Assembly: GCF_017591435.1 (NCBI RefSeq)
Contig: NC_059296.1
Location: forward strand, 332,501 to 396,500
Source of the DNA: Portunus trituberculatus
Lineage: Eukaryota > Arthropoda > Malacostraca > Decapoda > Portunidae
Length of the DNA stretch: 64,000 bases
Direction of reading: 5' to 3'
This document shows, in pieces, positions 32,828 to 49,760 of the stretch. The notes beneath the pieces are model-generated. The model did not search any database. It was not told the DNA's origin and saw nothing but the letters and a program-made list of their open reading frames with translations. Position 1 is the first letter of the stretch; the number at the start of each line of letters is the position of its first letter. Both the position numbers and the translations under genes were made by a program.

Positions 32828-35340
32828 ATTGGATTGGCAGTTCTCTTTAAGATTATAAGAGTTATCCATAAGTCAGGGACAAATGTCTCGAATCGCCCTT
32901 TAAAAAGAAGTCAAGTCGTATAGGAAGATGGAAATACAGAAGCAAGCGGGGAATTCCAGAGTTTACAAGGAAAAAGTATGAATGATAGAGTACTGGTTAA
33001 CTCTTGTATTAGAGAGTTGGACAGAATAGGGATGAGAGGAAGAAGAAAGCCTCTTCCAGCGAGGCCGCAGGAGGAGGGGAGGCATGCAGTTAGCAAGATC
33101 AATAGAGCAGTTAGCATGAAAATAGCGAAAAAAGTTAGTAAGAGATACAATATTTCGGTGGTGAGAAAGACGATGAAGACAGTTATTCAGAGGAGGGTAG
33201 TTGATGAGACGAAAAGCTTTTGATTCCACCTTTTCTGAAAAAGCTGTGTGAGTGGAACCCCCCCCCAAACATGCGAGGAGTACTCCATACAAGGACGGAT
33301 AAGGCCCTTGTATGGAGTTAGCAGTTGGAGGGGCGAGAAAAACTGGAGAGACGACTCAGAACACCTAACATGTTTCAGCAATAGATGAGATGTGAAGTTT
33401 CCAGTTTAGATTAGATAGACCGAGGATATTCAGTGTGGAAGACAGGGACAGTTGAGTGTCATTGAAGAAGGGATAGTTGTCTGGAAAGTTGTGTAGAGTT
33501 GATAGATGAGGAACTGAGTTTTTGAGGCATTGAACACTAGTAAGTTTTATCTGCCCCAATCAGAAATCTTAGAAAGATCAGAAGTCAGGCATTTTGCGTG
33601 ATCTGTTGACTTCCTGAAGGGTTGGTCGTCTCTACATGAAAAGACGTGGAAAAGTTTAAGGTGGTATCATCAGCGTAGGATTGGATAGGGCAAGAAGTTT
33701 GGTTAAGATCATTAATGAATAACAGAAAGAGAGTGAGTAACAGGACAGATCCCTGAGGAACACCACTGTTAATAGATTTAGGAGAAAAACAGTGGCCATC
33801 TACCACGGCTGCAATAGAACGGTCGGAAAGGAAACTTAAAATAAAGTTGCAGAGAGGATAGAAACCATAGGAGGGCAGTTTGGAAATCAAAGCTTTGTGC
33901 CAGACTCTATCAAAAGCTGTTATGTCTAACGCAACAGCAAAATTTTCATCAAAATCTCTAAAAGAGGATGACCAAGACTCACTAAGGAAAGTCAGAAGAT
34001 CACAGTAGAGCAGCCTTGACGGAAGCCATACTGGCGATCAGAGAGAAGATTGTGAAGTGACAGATGTTTGAGAATCTTCCTATTGAAAATAGATTAAAAA
34101 CTTTAGACAAGCAAGAAATTAAAGGTATAGGGCGGTAGTTTGAAGGATTAGAAGGGCCAGGCTGAATGTAGGCAAACTTCAAGCATGAAGGAAAGGCAGA
34201 AGTCGATACACATAGTTGAAAGAGTCTGGCCAGGCAAGGTGCAAGCACGGACGCACAAATTTTTAGAACAATATGAGTGACCCCATCAGATCCATAAGCC
34301 TTCCGAGGGTTTAGGCCAGCAAGGACATGGAAAACATCATTGAAGGCATAAAACAGTCAGAGGGAGGAGGAGAGGGAGGGACAAGCACAAAATCATCTAC
34401 GGTAGAGTTATCAGCAAAGGTTTGAGAGAAGAGTACACCTTTAGAGATAGATGTGATGGCAGCTGTGCCATCAAGATGAAATAAAGGAGGGAGAGATAAA
34501 GAAGTAAAATTACTGGAGATGTTTTTAGCCAGATGCCAGAAGTCTCGAGGGGAGTTGGAGTTTGAAAGATTTTGACATTTTCTATTTATGAAGGAGTGTT
34601 TGGCAAGTTGAAGAACAGACTTGGCATAATTCTGGGCAGAAATATAAAGTGCATGAGATTCAGGAGATGGAAGGCTCAAGTACCTTTTGTGGGCAACCTC
34701 TCTATCATGTATAGCACGAGAACAGGCTGTGTTAAACCAAGGTTTAGAAGGTTTAGGTTGAGAAAAGAATGAGGAATGTACGCCTCCATGCCAGACACTA
34801 TCACCTCTGTTATGCGTTCAGCACACAGAGATGGGTCTCTGACACGGAAGCAGTAATCATTCCAGGGAAAATCAGCATAATACCTCCTCAGGTCCCCCAA
34901 CTGGCAGAGGCAAAACGCCAGAGGCACCTCCGCTTTGGGGATCCTGAGGAGGATTGGAGAAATAGGACAAGATACAGAAATGAGATTGTGATCGGAGGAG
35001 CCCAATGGAGAAGATAGGGTAACAGCATAAGCAGAAGGATTAGAGGTAAGGAAAAAATCAAGAATGTTGGGCGTATCTCCAAGACGGTCAGGAATACGAG
35101 TAGGGTGTTGCACCAGTTGCTCTAGGTCATGGAGGATTGCCAAGTTGAAGGCTATTTCACCAGGATGGTCAGTGAAGGGAGAAGAAAGCCAGAGTTGGTG
35201 GTAAACAATGAAATCTCCAAGGATCTCTGCGAAAGGTTAAAGGGATAGAATGTGTTCTGCTTTGGAAGTTAAATAGTCAGAGGAGTTAGGGGACAGATAC
35301 ACAGTGCAGATAAATTTTGTTTGAGAATGACTATTGAATC
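32760..35340 (-). mobile_element. Degenerate non-LTR retrotransposon (Jockey-like), 5' truncated
   Basis: On the minus strand, fragments of an endonuclease (NILDFFLTSN, SDHNLISVS) precede a reverse transcriptase with SGVPQGSVL and SYADDT, then a C-terminal segment with the PLIPILSNSLIQELTS block. Stops and frame changes break it into pieces, so it is dead. A poly-A/T run marks the 3' side. The clade is a guess; the RT and endonuclease are clear. Confidence 0.8.
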
Positions 35341-35732
35341 AAAGTCAGATGGTGGAAAACTCGAAAGATTCAAGAGTGTGGGCATGAGCAAGTTAAGTCA
35401 TTGTGCACATAAACATCCAGCACATAAAGATCGTCTTGAAACGGAAATGAGGATAGAGAAAGTAGGGGAGAACAGAAAAGGAGCTACTGTCAGTTGCCTC
35501 AGACAGCTGTGTTTTGGTGAGGAAAAGATGAGGTTAATTAAAGGAGAGGTAGTGTTCTACAGATTGAAAATTAGATCTAATACCACAAATGTTGCTGAAG
35601 TTAATGAAGAAAAAGCACGTGCTAAGAAAGTATTTAGTTTCAGACGTAAAGCATCCGTGGTGCATAGATAGGCTGGTCAGTGTTTGCCACTGCCCTGGCC
35701 TTCCCACCACTTGCACCTATATAGCAGCGTTA

Positions 35733-36402
35733 AGGCTGGTTCACATGTGCCAATTTGCGACTGAGCTCTTCTAGTCAGAAAACGTCACACATTGCGACTG
35801 GAAAGTATCGACTAGTTGGCACCTTGGCTGGAAGTAAATGTAATCAAAACAGCTACCCGCCAAGATATTTTCCTCCAGTGACGATGCTGAGAGCGCGGTG
35901 GTTGTTTGATCTTTTGGCGTACTGGAAGAGTCAACAGAAAAGAAAATGGCTGCGGATACGCCCCTGGCTAAGTAGAGGTGAAAAAACGGAGTGTGTACCA
36001 CACACTCATTTTAAGAAGACTATGCATAATTGCGATCAAATTAAATCATGACAAGTTTTCACTCTCACCTCCAACAACACCCTGCATTGAAGGAAACAGT
36101 TCTTGGAGAGTGGCACTGCTATTTCGTCGAACGACATTTTGTGTAGGCTATGCTTTTTTTTTTACTGTGGTCCCAGATGTGTTCTTTTTCCCTCACTAAT
36201 ACATCTCTACACCTGGAGACCACATATTTAAAGTTTATTCCGTGCCATCACAACGTAAATGAAGTCGTAAATCGAGTGAACAAGACCAACATGTTGGTCT
36301 TGTTTTTGCCACTGGTTTCTCCAATCACTATGCACCGATATTGAGTCAGAAACTCTACTGACTTACAATTTCAGTCGCAAATTGGCACGTGTTAACCCAC
36401 CT
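35733..36402. mobile_element. Harbinger-type MITE, copy B
   Basis: The ends AGGCTGGTTCACA and ACCCACCT are imperfect inverted repeats. A TTA duplication lies on both sides (35730-35732, 36403-36405). Internal sequence, including GCGACTGGAAAGTATCG and the terminal TTGCGACT motifs, matches the element at 16.56 kb. Confidence 0.78.
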
Positions 36403-41418
<5,016 letters not shown>

Positions 41419-43116
41419 CTAGTAGTGGCCATCGACTGGGCTCCGACGTCCTCCATAAGATGAACTAGACAAAGAAGAGATAAAGCTTTGTCAACAATTA
41501 TCTACCGCCACACTTTTCCTGAAATAAAAAATAGATTTCCAACCACATTAATAAGTTTAAGTATCACAACCAGTTCTTCATGAAGAACCACTTTCCCATT
41601 TTCTTTTGTTATTTCCCCACGATTTTGCAAAAGAAACCATCGAATACTTTTCAATCTTTCATGACATTTCAGATACTACCACAAGTGCTATTTCATGCCT
41701 ACATTTAAGTTTCTCAGGTTATAACCACTGTAACACTTGTTTTCAAGTCAACCACTTTTTCCAGTCACAAAATACTTGCCCAACTGATAATAATTTCAAG
41801 ACTTCAGAACGATGCCTTACATCATTCTACCTGGAGTATTCCTTGTGTGAGAAGGCCCGCTCAGGGCTATAGTCGCGTGAATCACGAGAACGTGAGGTTC
41901 GGAGGACCTCCCTGGATGGGGGAGGGGGAGAGGAGGCAGAGTAGTAGCGAGACGAGCTGCCATACCCACCACCAATTGGCGACCGAGACCTGTAACCACG
42001 CTAGCTATGTAACCGATACATGATAATTCTCGTGGGTTTTGCGCTCACTTCACTATTTACTGTTTCCTTCTCAAATCAAAAGAAACAAGAAATAAAATAT
42101 CATCAGGCAACCCAAGAAGCTAACACAAGCAGGCAAGGATTTCCTTTGAGACATTTTTGCTGAAGCTGGCACACAATATTAGCAAATGAAATTCACCAAA
42201 TCACTGTTTTCTTTTCTAAAGCATTTTCAGCAGCTGGCAATCTAGGCTATAAATGCTTTCAATCCTTTCTAGGCAATTCTTTCTATATTTATTACTTATC
42301 AAATTCAACTGTATGAACACTCAAAGAGTTCCAGATCCACTATAGTATACCAATATTTCTTGCAAAATTCTTGAAAGGAAAACTTTTCTGTCCATGCACT
42401 TTTCGAACATTTCTCTGAATTTTCATTTTCTACTAGTTTACATCTATCATTTATGTGTTCCATTACGAGCCATCTTTCAACTTGCAAAAATTATACTTAA
42501 TTCTGGTGCCTGATCTTGAGCTCTATTACCATTCCCAATTTTCACGAGGCACAACATTATCATTTTCTATTCTATCTCCATTATTCTCAGTGAAGTACAA
42601 ATACTGTATGATTTTCTACATTTTCCCTTAGTAACATTTACTTGGAACGCTGTCTTTTCATTGGCTTGACAAAGGCATATACTGTATAGCAAATCATTCA
42701 TTGTTTCAGAAAAATGTTCGAAGCATAAAATCATAGTATTTTCAGCTTGACGTTTCCACATCGCATTATCACCTTTTCTTAGTGAAGAACATCTGCATTG
42801 TAAAATGTTCTTTGCATGGAAATGTAATTGTCTTCCTCAAGACGAGAAGCTTTCACAATCCATTAGCGTCTTAACTTTTCTCTTCATATCTTCCAAGGTA
42901 TTTCGATAAAGGAACTCCAGAGTATATTTCCTTGATAATTAAATTTTCATTTCAATCTCTTCAATGAAAAAAAGAAAAAAGAAAAAAAAAAAAAAAGTAA
43001 TAATGATAAAATAAAATAGCACGTATATCCAGTGCACGAAATGTAGAATTTTTGTTTTTCCAGTTCAGTATTCAGTACATGCATATTTTAATATCTATAC
43101 ATACATACATACATAT

Positions 43117-43197
<81 letters not shown>

Positions 43198-44153
43198 CAT
43201 TGCTACAAATGTAAAAATAGAAACATCAAAAATTTTTTAATCCTATATTCTATACTATTTAGATAGCATTACTTTGCTAATCATCCTTATTTTACTGTAA
43301 ACTGCCATATAAGCCAACACCAATTTCTCATATCGTCTGCCTCTCAATTTATCATATTGCAAAATAAATTCAGTAATACCTGCACAATTTCATCAAACCA
43401 TTTATATGGAAACTGTAACTTTATATTACTGAAAGCATTATGATTTCTTAGTTGTCAAGCTTTCCAACACTTTTCTGAGCACCAGTTACTATTTCCATAT
43501 TCCTTACTTCCTTCCTTGTCAACTTGTTGGGTTGCTTTAATAAGCATGCAAACTAAAGGAGGCACAAGAAACATAACAAACAAGAAATCTTTTAAAGAAA
43601 AGACACTTCAGAATGCACAGGTGCCGGATTCGATACAAAGAACATCACCGGACACAGATTATTGAATCCATCACTGCAACTTTCTCTTTTCTGAAAGGTA
43701 ATTTTTATCTTAAGCCAGCCTTCTGGTTTCTCAAGGATCTCTTTCCCTGTAACTGAGGAGTATTTAAAAAATATGACTGCAAACAATGGAGTTGAATCTG
43801 AAAAAGAAATTCTTATCATAAATGTGGCAGGAAGTTTTCTATTGCTATGCTATTTGTTAAGATCCAGGAACTGACATATGATCAGTTTCCACTCTGGCTT
43901 TCAAACATTACTTTCACCAGTCATGTGGTAGGCAGTAAGAATCTTAAACTGAAGTTAGTCACTCAACCTTTTTTTATCTTACTTTTTTTCTTATATAATG
44001 AATAAACTTTATCAGTAACTGGCCAAGCAAACTTAAATTCAGCACATGCCAATATCAGTGGCACTTTGTTATGAATCAAGGATCATTAGGAAGTGACTTT
44101 GTCTTTTGGCCAACATCAAGTGACAGCTCCTGGAGTGGCGAGAGCAGGGTACC
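41419..44153 (-). CDS. Alternative 3' exons of the RRM/RGG gene, RS-type C terminus
   Basis: A GTACCC donor after 44153, inside the large RRM exon, can join 41989-41831 and then 41464-41419 (TAG). All three junctions keep phase (AG+G, then AG+T). The added 68 residues include SRSPIGGGYG, RTSRSRDSRDYSPE and a final RRSPVDGHY. They replace TRYPALATPGAVT of the short form and give a 342-residue protein with a stronger RS/SP-rich tail, as in SR splicing factors. Both acceptors have AG after pyrimidine-rich or plausible tracts, and both exons are unusually GC-rich for this AT-rich stretch. This points to regulated use of the internal donor versus read-through to the nearby stop. It is inferred from sequence only. 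Confidence 0.72.
43128..43195. repeat. (TA)n microsatellite in RRM gene intron
   Basis: TA run preceded by CATA repeats. It lies in the intron used by the long isoform. Confidence 0.95.
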
Positions 44154-46257
44154 TGGTGCGCTGGTAGCCCGGAGAGGCAGAACGATATCGATCAGGTGAA
44201 TGGCTGACTGGTGAACGGCTGCGCTGGTACTCCTCCCTGCGAGACCCGCTGTAGTTCACATACTTGTCATACTTGTCATCTGAATAGTGGGGCTTGTACT
44301 TGTCACCAGAGGGGTAGCGAGAGTAGCCGTTCTCAGCTGGCTTGTCATACGACTTTTCATACTTGTCATAAGAGTAGTTGTCGTAGTTGCTGGAGCCTCC
44401 GCTGTAGCCTCCACGTGAAAACCCTCTGGAGTAGCCACTACCACGGGAATAGCCTCCTCCACGGGAATAGCTGCCTCCACGGGAGAAGCCGCCTCCACCT
44501 CTGGAGTATCCTCCTCCACGTGAATAGCCACCTCGACCTCCATATCCACCCCTGTCAGAACCCCTGTAACCCCCTCGAGAAAATCCACCCCTATAACTTC
44601 CACCTCCCCTAGGATAGTAGCCTTGACTGCTACTGTAATTGCTTGAGTAAAATCCCCCTGCCCCACGACCTCTGGTATATGCCCGACCACGCCCACGGCC
44701 TCGGCCACGGGGAATTCCTCCTTTCGTCACTCGGGCAGACACTTGAGATCCCATAAAGTTAGCCCCATCCATCTGGTTGGCTGCATATTCTGCATCTCGG
44801 GCATCAAAATATTCCACAAATCCTGAACCCGGAGGATCGTAGATAAGGTACACCTTTGCAATCTTGCCATATCGGGAAAACGCCTTATCCACCTGGTCTT
44901 TGCGTATGTCTTTTGGAAGATTTTCCAAAAACACTCTAGTGTTTTTGGTTTTACTGAAAGAGACAAACAAAAGCAAAATTAATTCAGCATTCAGAAAGCT
45001 TACTCATTAAAATTAAGCATTATAAAAATTTTCTCTAAGCCTATAAGGCTTATGTATAGGTAATAAATAGTCCAATATTACCACAAAGTTTGTGAAAACA
45101 AATAAATAAATAAGTTAGTCAATTAAAAATAATAATTCTATATCTGTTTGGAAATGGTGTTTCTGAGTCTTATGACCACCTCCCATGAATGTGAATATGC
45201 AATAGTAATGCGCTTAACATTTCATTGCTAAGTTCTTCTGGTCTCACTGAGCTGCTGGGACTCCTAGTTATCAATCACATCCATGCAGCAGTCAACTCAC
45301 TACAGTATTGAAGTATACAAGCATGCACACAGGGCTGTTTCTTCTTTTATTATCTCCACATGATTCACAAACTGCAAACATCTTTATATTTCAATTTTCT
45401 TGATACTTAAACATTTATATTTATCACAATGAATACAGCAAGCAATAGACCATCTTTCTAGTAAACAACAGGTACAGGTTTCATCTTTGGTGAATGACCA
45501 CAGCTTATCACAAACAAGGTTATGTTGTTTTCAAGAAAAGAAAGTAATTTACCCTATCAATTGTTTAAAAGCATGCCCTGGTCAGAACTGTGGTATAATT
45601 TTGTTGTCATCATAATATAAAAAAAAATAAATAAATAAATAAAGTGTCAGGTGTCAGCAACATTATATCTATGAGACTCTTATATCTGCAAAATATTTTG
45701 GGATTGCTGCAAAACAATCTACTAAACAAAACTCCACAAATAAGTAAAATGAATTAGCAGTTATATCACTGACACTGGATGCTCTGTGTCAAATAGCAGT
45801 TGCTGGAACTACTAAGCCCTTCAGTTCCATGATGCGTTTTCATATTCATTTTGGTTACTATTTGGTGATTTTATAAAGCTTCAGAAACTTACGTGAGGAT
45901 TGTAATAGTAAAGACTCTGGCCATCAATCTTCTGACCTCCATAGACCCTTTCTTATGTAATTAAAATGGTCTAATCATGCGCAAAACTGAAGGTAGAGAT
46001 GCATTCCAGTACTGAAGAGGTTAAATATTTAAAACATAATTCTTGATTATTGTATTATGACCTGGAGAACAAATGCAAATCATCTTCTAAGACAAGGCAA
46101 TCCTTGTGGACCCATGTCAAAGGTGTTGCCTTTGTTACTCATCCCCATCCAGTACGATGCCTATCATGGCTAAATATCTATCTTTCCTTCAAACTTTTCA
46201 GTACTTCTGTGGAATGCCTAAAGGAGGCATTAGCAAAAAAAAAATAAATAAATAAAA

Positions 46258-46316
<59 letters not shown>

Positions 46317-49300
46317 TAATAACAAAAATAATTTTATGCTAGTTCCAAAGATATGTCAGATAGAATGATAAGAAGTTGATAGATAGAACAATTGATTTTT
46401 AGAGGTGTTGAACCTTATTAAGTTTATTCTATCAAAATCTGAAATTTTAGAGAGATGAGAAGTCAGGCATACTGTGGCTTTCTTGCATAAACTGTTTACT
46501 TCCTGAAGAGTTGGATGTCTATGAAAAGATGCAGAAGAGTACAGGGTGTTATCTTTAGCATAGAAGCTGATAGAATAAGAAGTTTGGTTTAAAAATTTGT
46601 TAATGAATAACAGAAAGAGTTGGTGGCACAACAAAACACTGATAAACACCACTGTTAAAAGAATAAAGAGGAAAATGGTGACTGTCTACCATAGCAGCAA
46701 GATTAGTATTTGAAAAAGCTTGAATAAAATTAGAGAGAAGGATAGTTTAAATCTAAGCTTGATGCCAGACTCTACCAAGAGCTTTTGATATGTCTAAGGC
46801 AACAGAGATAGTTTTCCCCAAAATCCTTAAAAGAGAAAGACAATGACTCAGTAAGGAAAGCCTGAAGATCCCCAGTAAAGCAGTATCAATGGAACCCATA
46901 ATGATCATACATGGTACAAGTTTGTGAAATAACAGATATGTAAGAATCTTCATAATTAAAAACAAAAGTTTGAGGCATGAAATTAAAGCACAAGGATGAT
47001 AGTTTGAAGGATTATAATGGTCACCATTTTAGAACAGGCTGAATGAATGTAAACTTTCAGCTAGAAGGAAAGGTAGATGTTGATAGACAAGAGTTGAAAA
47101 GGTTTGCATAACTGAGATGCAAGCACAGAGGCATAACTTCTGAGAAAAATAGGAGGATCCCGTAAGACCCATAACCCTTCCAAAGGTTGAGGCCAGTGAG
47201 GCCATGGAAAGCATCACTGCAAAGGATTTTAATGGGGAAACATGGAGAAAAAAGTAAAGTTCTAGAGATTTTTTGGCTAAGAGCCAAAATTTTGTTTAAT
47301 ACAGTGGATCTTAACCTGTGGTATGTGAAGGCCTTCCAGGTGGTAAATGAGCACTTTCAGGATCATATGCAATTTTCAGTTAAATTAAAATTAATTAATT
47401 TCTCAGAAAAATTATTATTCTTTTTTTTTTATTTATACCATGTGGGCTTTTCACGGGAATTTATGGGCTAAAGGGGATACTTTTTAATGCACCTCCTCAA
47501 AGCCTACCCGCTAAGAAACCGTTGCCCTGAGTGAGGAAGCCCAACCTGCACTCAGACCGTGGACAGGATTCGAACCCGTGCGCTTGGAGACCCCTCGGAT
47601 CCCAAAGCACGCATGGTTCCACTGTACCATGGCGGTCTTATACATGATAGCCTGGCACTGATCAGCTGATGGAGGAGAAATAGATGCATCTCTTGCATTA
47701 GATTGAGTTTTGTTAATGTAAAGTACTTGCGAGTAAATTATTTGCCGGAATAAAGTTTTTCTGGAACCAGGTGGTACGAATTAACTGTACGGGGCCTCCA
47801 ACTGGTACTTGCTCAAGAAAAGTTTAGGAGCCACTGGTTTACTAGCTGTTCCTATATTATGTAGGATATTACAGTTACTTCACTGTGTTATCTACCAACC
47901 AAACGTACAAAAGTTAAACTGTCCTACCACAGCCTTAATTAAACAAATGGAAATGATTGTTGAACGCAAAACAAATTTTTTACTCAACACTAGTAAAAAG
48001 ACAGTTACATACTCTAACAAATATAAATATTGATTAAATAAATAAATCCAGCATATTAATCCAAACCATGTCCATATCAATTTTTACAGCATATAAATAA
48101 GGAGTTTTCTTCCTACAGTCTATTCAATTTACTTTTGCTTCATAAATGTGAGAAGTCAATACTTTCTCACACTGTAATAATCCAATAGCTTTTACAAAAG
48201 AGCACTGCATAGCATATAGTCAACATCTACTTATTTTATATTCCTAATACAGCACTGCGGCTTCTGTTTGAACTACAAAATTAGATGTCACCAACACGCC
48301 ACAAGGCAGAGTAAACACACAAATGAGATCCACATGTTAAATTAAATAATATTAAGGAAGCAAAAACCGAAGATAGATACACTCAGTAATACTGACAATG
48401 ACAAGGAAAGCATAAATAGTCCAATGTGTGTATAAACTAGAACATCCCATGCTACACTGAATGACTAAGGCAAGGCGCCACACACTATCACACTCGTCTC
48501 ACTAGCATTCCTTCACACCACAATCTTTAAAACTCCGTGAGGGAAAAATTAACCATACTCGTGTTATACTTCTAAAAACTACAACTGTTCCATTCATTTC
48601 AGACAAAATCTACCAAACTCTATAACATGTTAATTTCTAAATAAACATAATATAACTTTCACTAATCCTTTACATCAAGCATTAACATTGTGAAAAGGCC
48701 AATGCAAACCCACCACATTGCAGAGCTAGAAACACAAGAAATGCAATAGCACCTCAAAATGAAGTACAACCATACAAGTACAATCAAGGCCAAAAATTAT
48801 GTAACCAGCCATCCTCACTTCCTCTGATTCATTTCCCAGTGCAGACTCCTTTGAAATGCTAAAAATCTTACAAAACGCAACAATTGGTAGAGTCTTAGCC
48901 GATCACAGGATTTAAGACTGAGAGGGGAAACTTGAGCATCATGGAAGTGAGAGCAGCTTCTTAATTAACCTCCAAATGAGTACCGACATGCCAGGTGTAG
49001 GAAATCAGCAATTACGTTAAAGGAAAGCCAAGAATTAATAAAAAAATACCGACTTTTGAAGCTCCATTGCTCCATTAATCATTTCAGGCTAAAGTCAACC
49101 ATGTCATTCCAGCGTCAAAGTGAAATGCAGTCAGGTCACCCTATACAACCCATCTCCACCGTCACCCTACAAAGCCAAATTGAAAAGCTCCCCACCACAA
49201 GAAAAGCCTACTCCAGCACACCTCACCCACCCACACAACATTAATCTGGACATTTACACACTATCACAGCCACACATCACCCTGGACATCCATTCAGCAT

Positions 49301-49683
49301 CACCACACAGCCTCACCCTACCCACCCACACAGCATCCCCATGACCACACAGCATCACACAAACCACACACCACAGACCCCTACCCAGCACACCCGCATT
49401 GCATCACAGCATCACCCTACCCACATACCCTCACAGCACCCCACCGGTCACTCTAATAACACAGCATCACCCATTAAGACCCAGCCAGCGTCACCCCCTA
49501 AAAAGCCGTCCCAAGTCCCGCCGTCCGCCACTTGCAATTTTCCCTCTGTGGTTCCAAGCCAAGCCAGCACGCGGTTGGGTTAAGCCTCCTATGCACTCCC
49601 TGGGTTAAGCCGCTCGTGTCCTGGGTCAGTATAAGTACAGTAGGGTGGTGTTGTTCTTACTCTTCACTCAGATTGCCCTCCAT
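44116..49683 (-). CDS. RRM/RGG-rich splicing-factor-like protein, short isoform
   Basis: Exon 1 (49683-49661) encodes MEGNLSE plus two bases and ends at a GTAAGA donor. It joins a large exon (44953-44116, TGA) in matching phase, forming Asp8 at the junction; the intron is 4.7 kb. The 286-residue product has one RRM at about 12-80, with RNP2 as VFLENL and RNP1 as GSGFVEYF. A long RGG/GYSRGG low-complexity region follows, then a Tyr/Asp/Lys-rich stretch and a short SRSP segment. The RRM, including PPGSGFVEYF and MGSQVSARVTKG, resembles Drosophila Rsf1 and other small SR proteins, whose RRMs bind pre-mRNA in the nucleus. The RGG region suggests arginine methylation and condensate behaviour (inference). 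A small exon inside the 4.7-kb intron cannot be excluded. The family assignment is good; exact orthology is not proven. Confidence 0.85.
45812..46024. mobile_element. piggyBac-type MITE, copy 2, in the RRM gene intron
   Basis: It aligns with the 24.5-kb copy along its length (shared GCGTTTTCATATTCA, CTCTGGCCAT and AGAGGTTAA). The right border is TTAA; the left has drifted to CTAA. It lies in the 4.7-kb intron. Confidence 0.6.
46229..46325. repeat. (AAAT)n microsatellite
   Basis: AAAT units grading into AAT, beside the LINE fragment at 46.3 kb. Confidence 0.93.
46345..47290 (-). mobile_element. Internal fragment of the same non-LTR family
   Basis: Minus-strand segments align with the RT region of the 33-kb copy (for example LFLLFINKFLNQTSYSI against LFLLFINDLNQTSCPI). 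The YADD site is changed to YAKD, and stops are frequent. It lies in the RRM gene intron. Confidence 0.65.
47425..47640 (-). mobile_element. Second tRNA-derived SINE family, minus copy
   Basis: Reverse-orientation copy of the 32.0-kb SINE, with the same A and B boxes, body and AT-rich tail (poly-T on the plus strand). It lies in the 4.7-kb intron of the RRM gene. Confidence 0.75.
49200..49490. repeat. C/A-rich degenerate minisatellite
   Basis: Repeated CACAGCATCACCC-type units with almost no G on the plus strand. It lies in intron 1, just downstream of the first coding exon of the RRM gene, so the minus-strand transcript would be G/T-rich here. Confidence 0.6.
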
Positions 49684-49760
49684 GCTGAACGGTGCAAATG
49701 GCGTCGCTTTCCACCGCTCGATGAAAACAGGCAAATTAAGGCCGCCCCTCTTCCACCTAC
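49684..49760 (-). promoter_or_regulatory. Candidate 5' UTR/promoter of the RRM/RGG gene
   Basis: Directly upstream of the ATG at 49683 the minus strand is locally GC-rich, with a GGGGCGGCC GC-box-like site near 49740-49748 and no clear TATA box. This fits a housekeeping-type start. The position is inferred from the first coding exon only. Confidence 0.35.

Noticed and set aside
44211..44708. Overlapping frames on both strands of the RGG exon
   Set aside because: Shadows of the Gly/Arg/Ser-rich coding sequence; only the RRM frame has homology and splice consistency.
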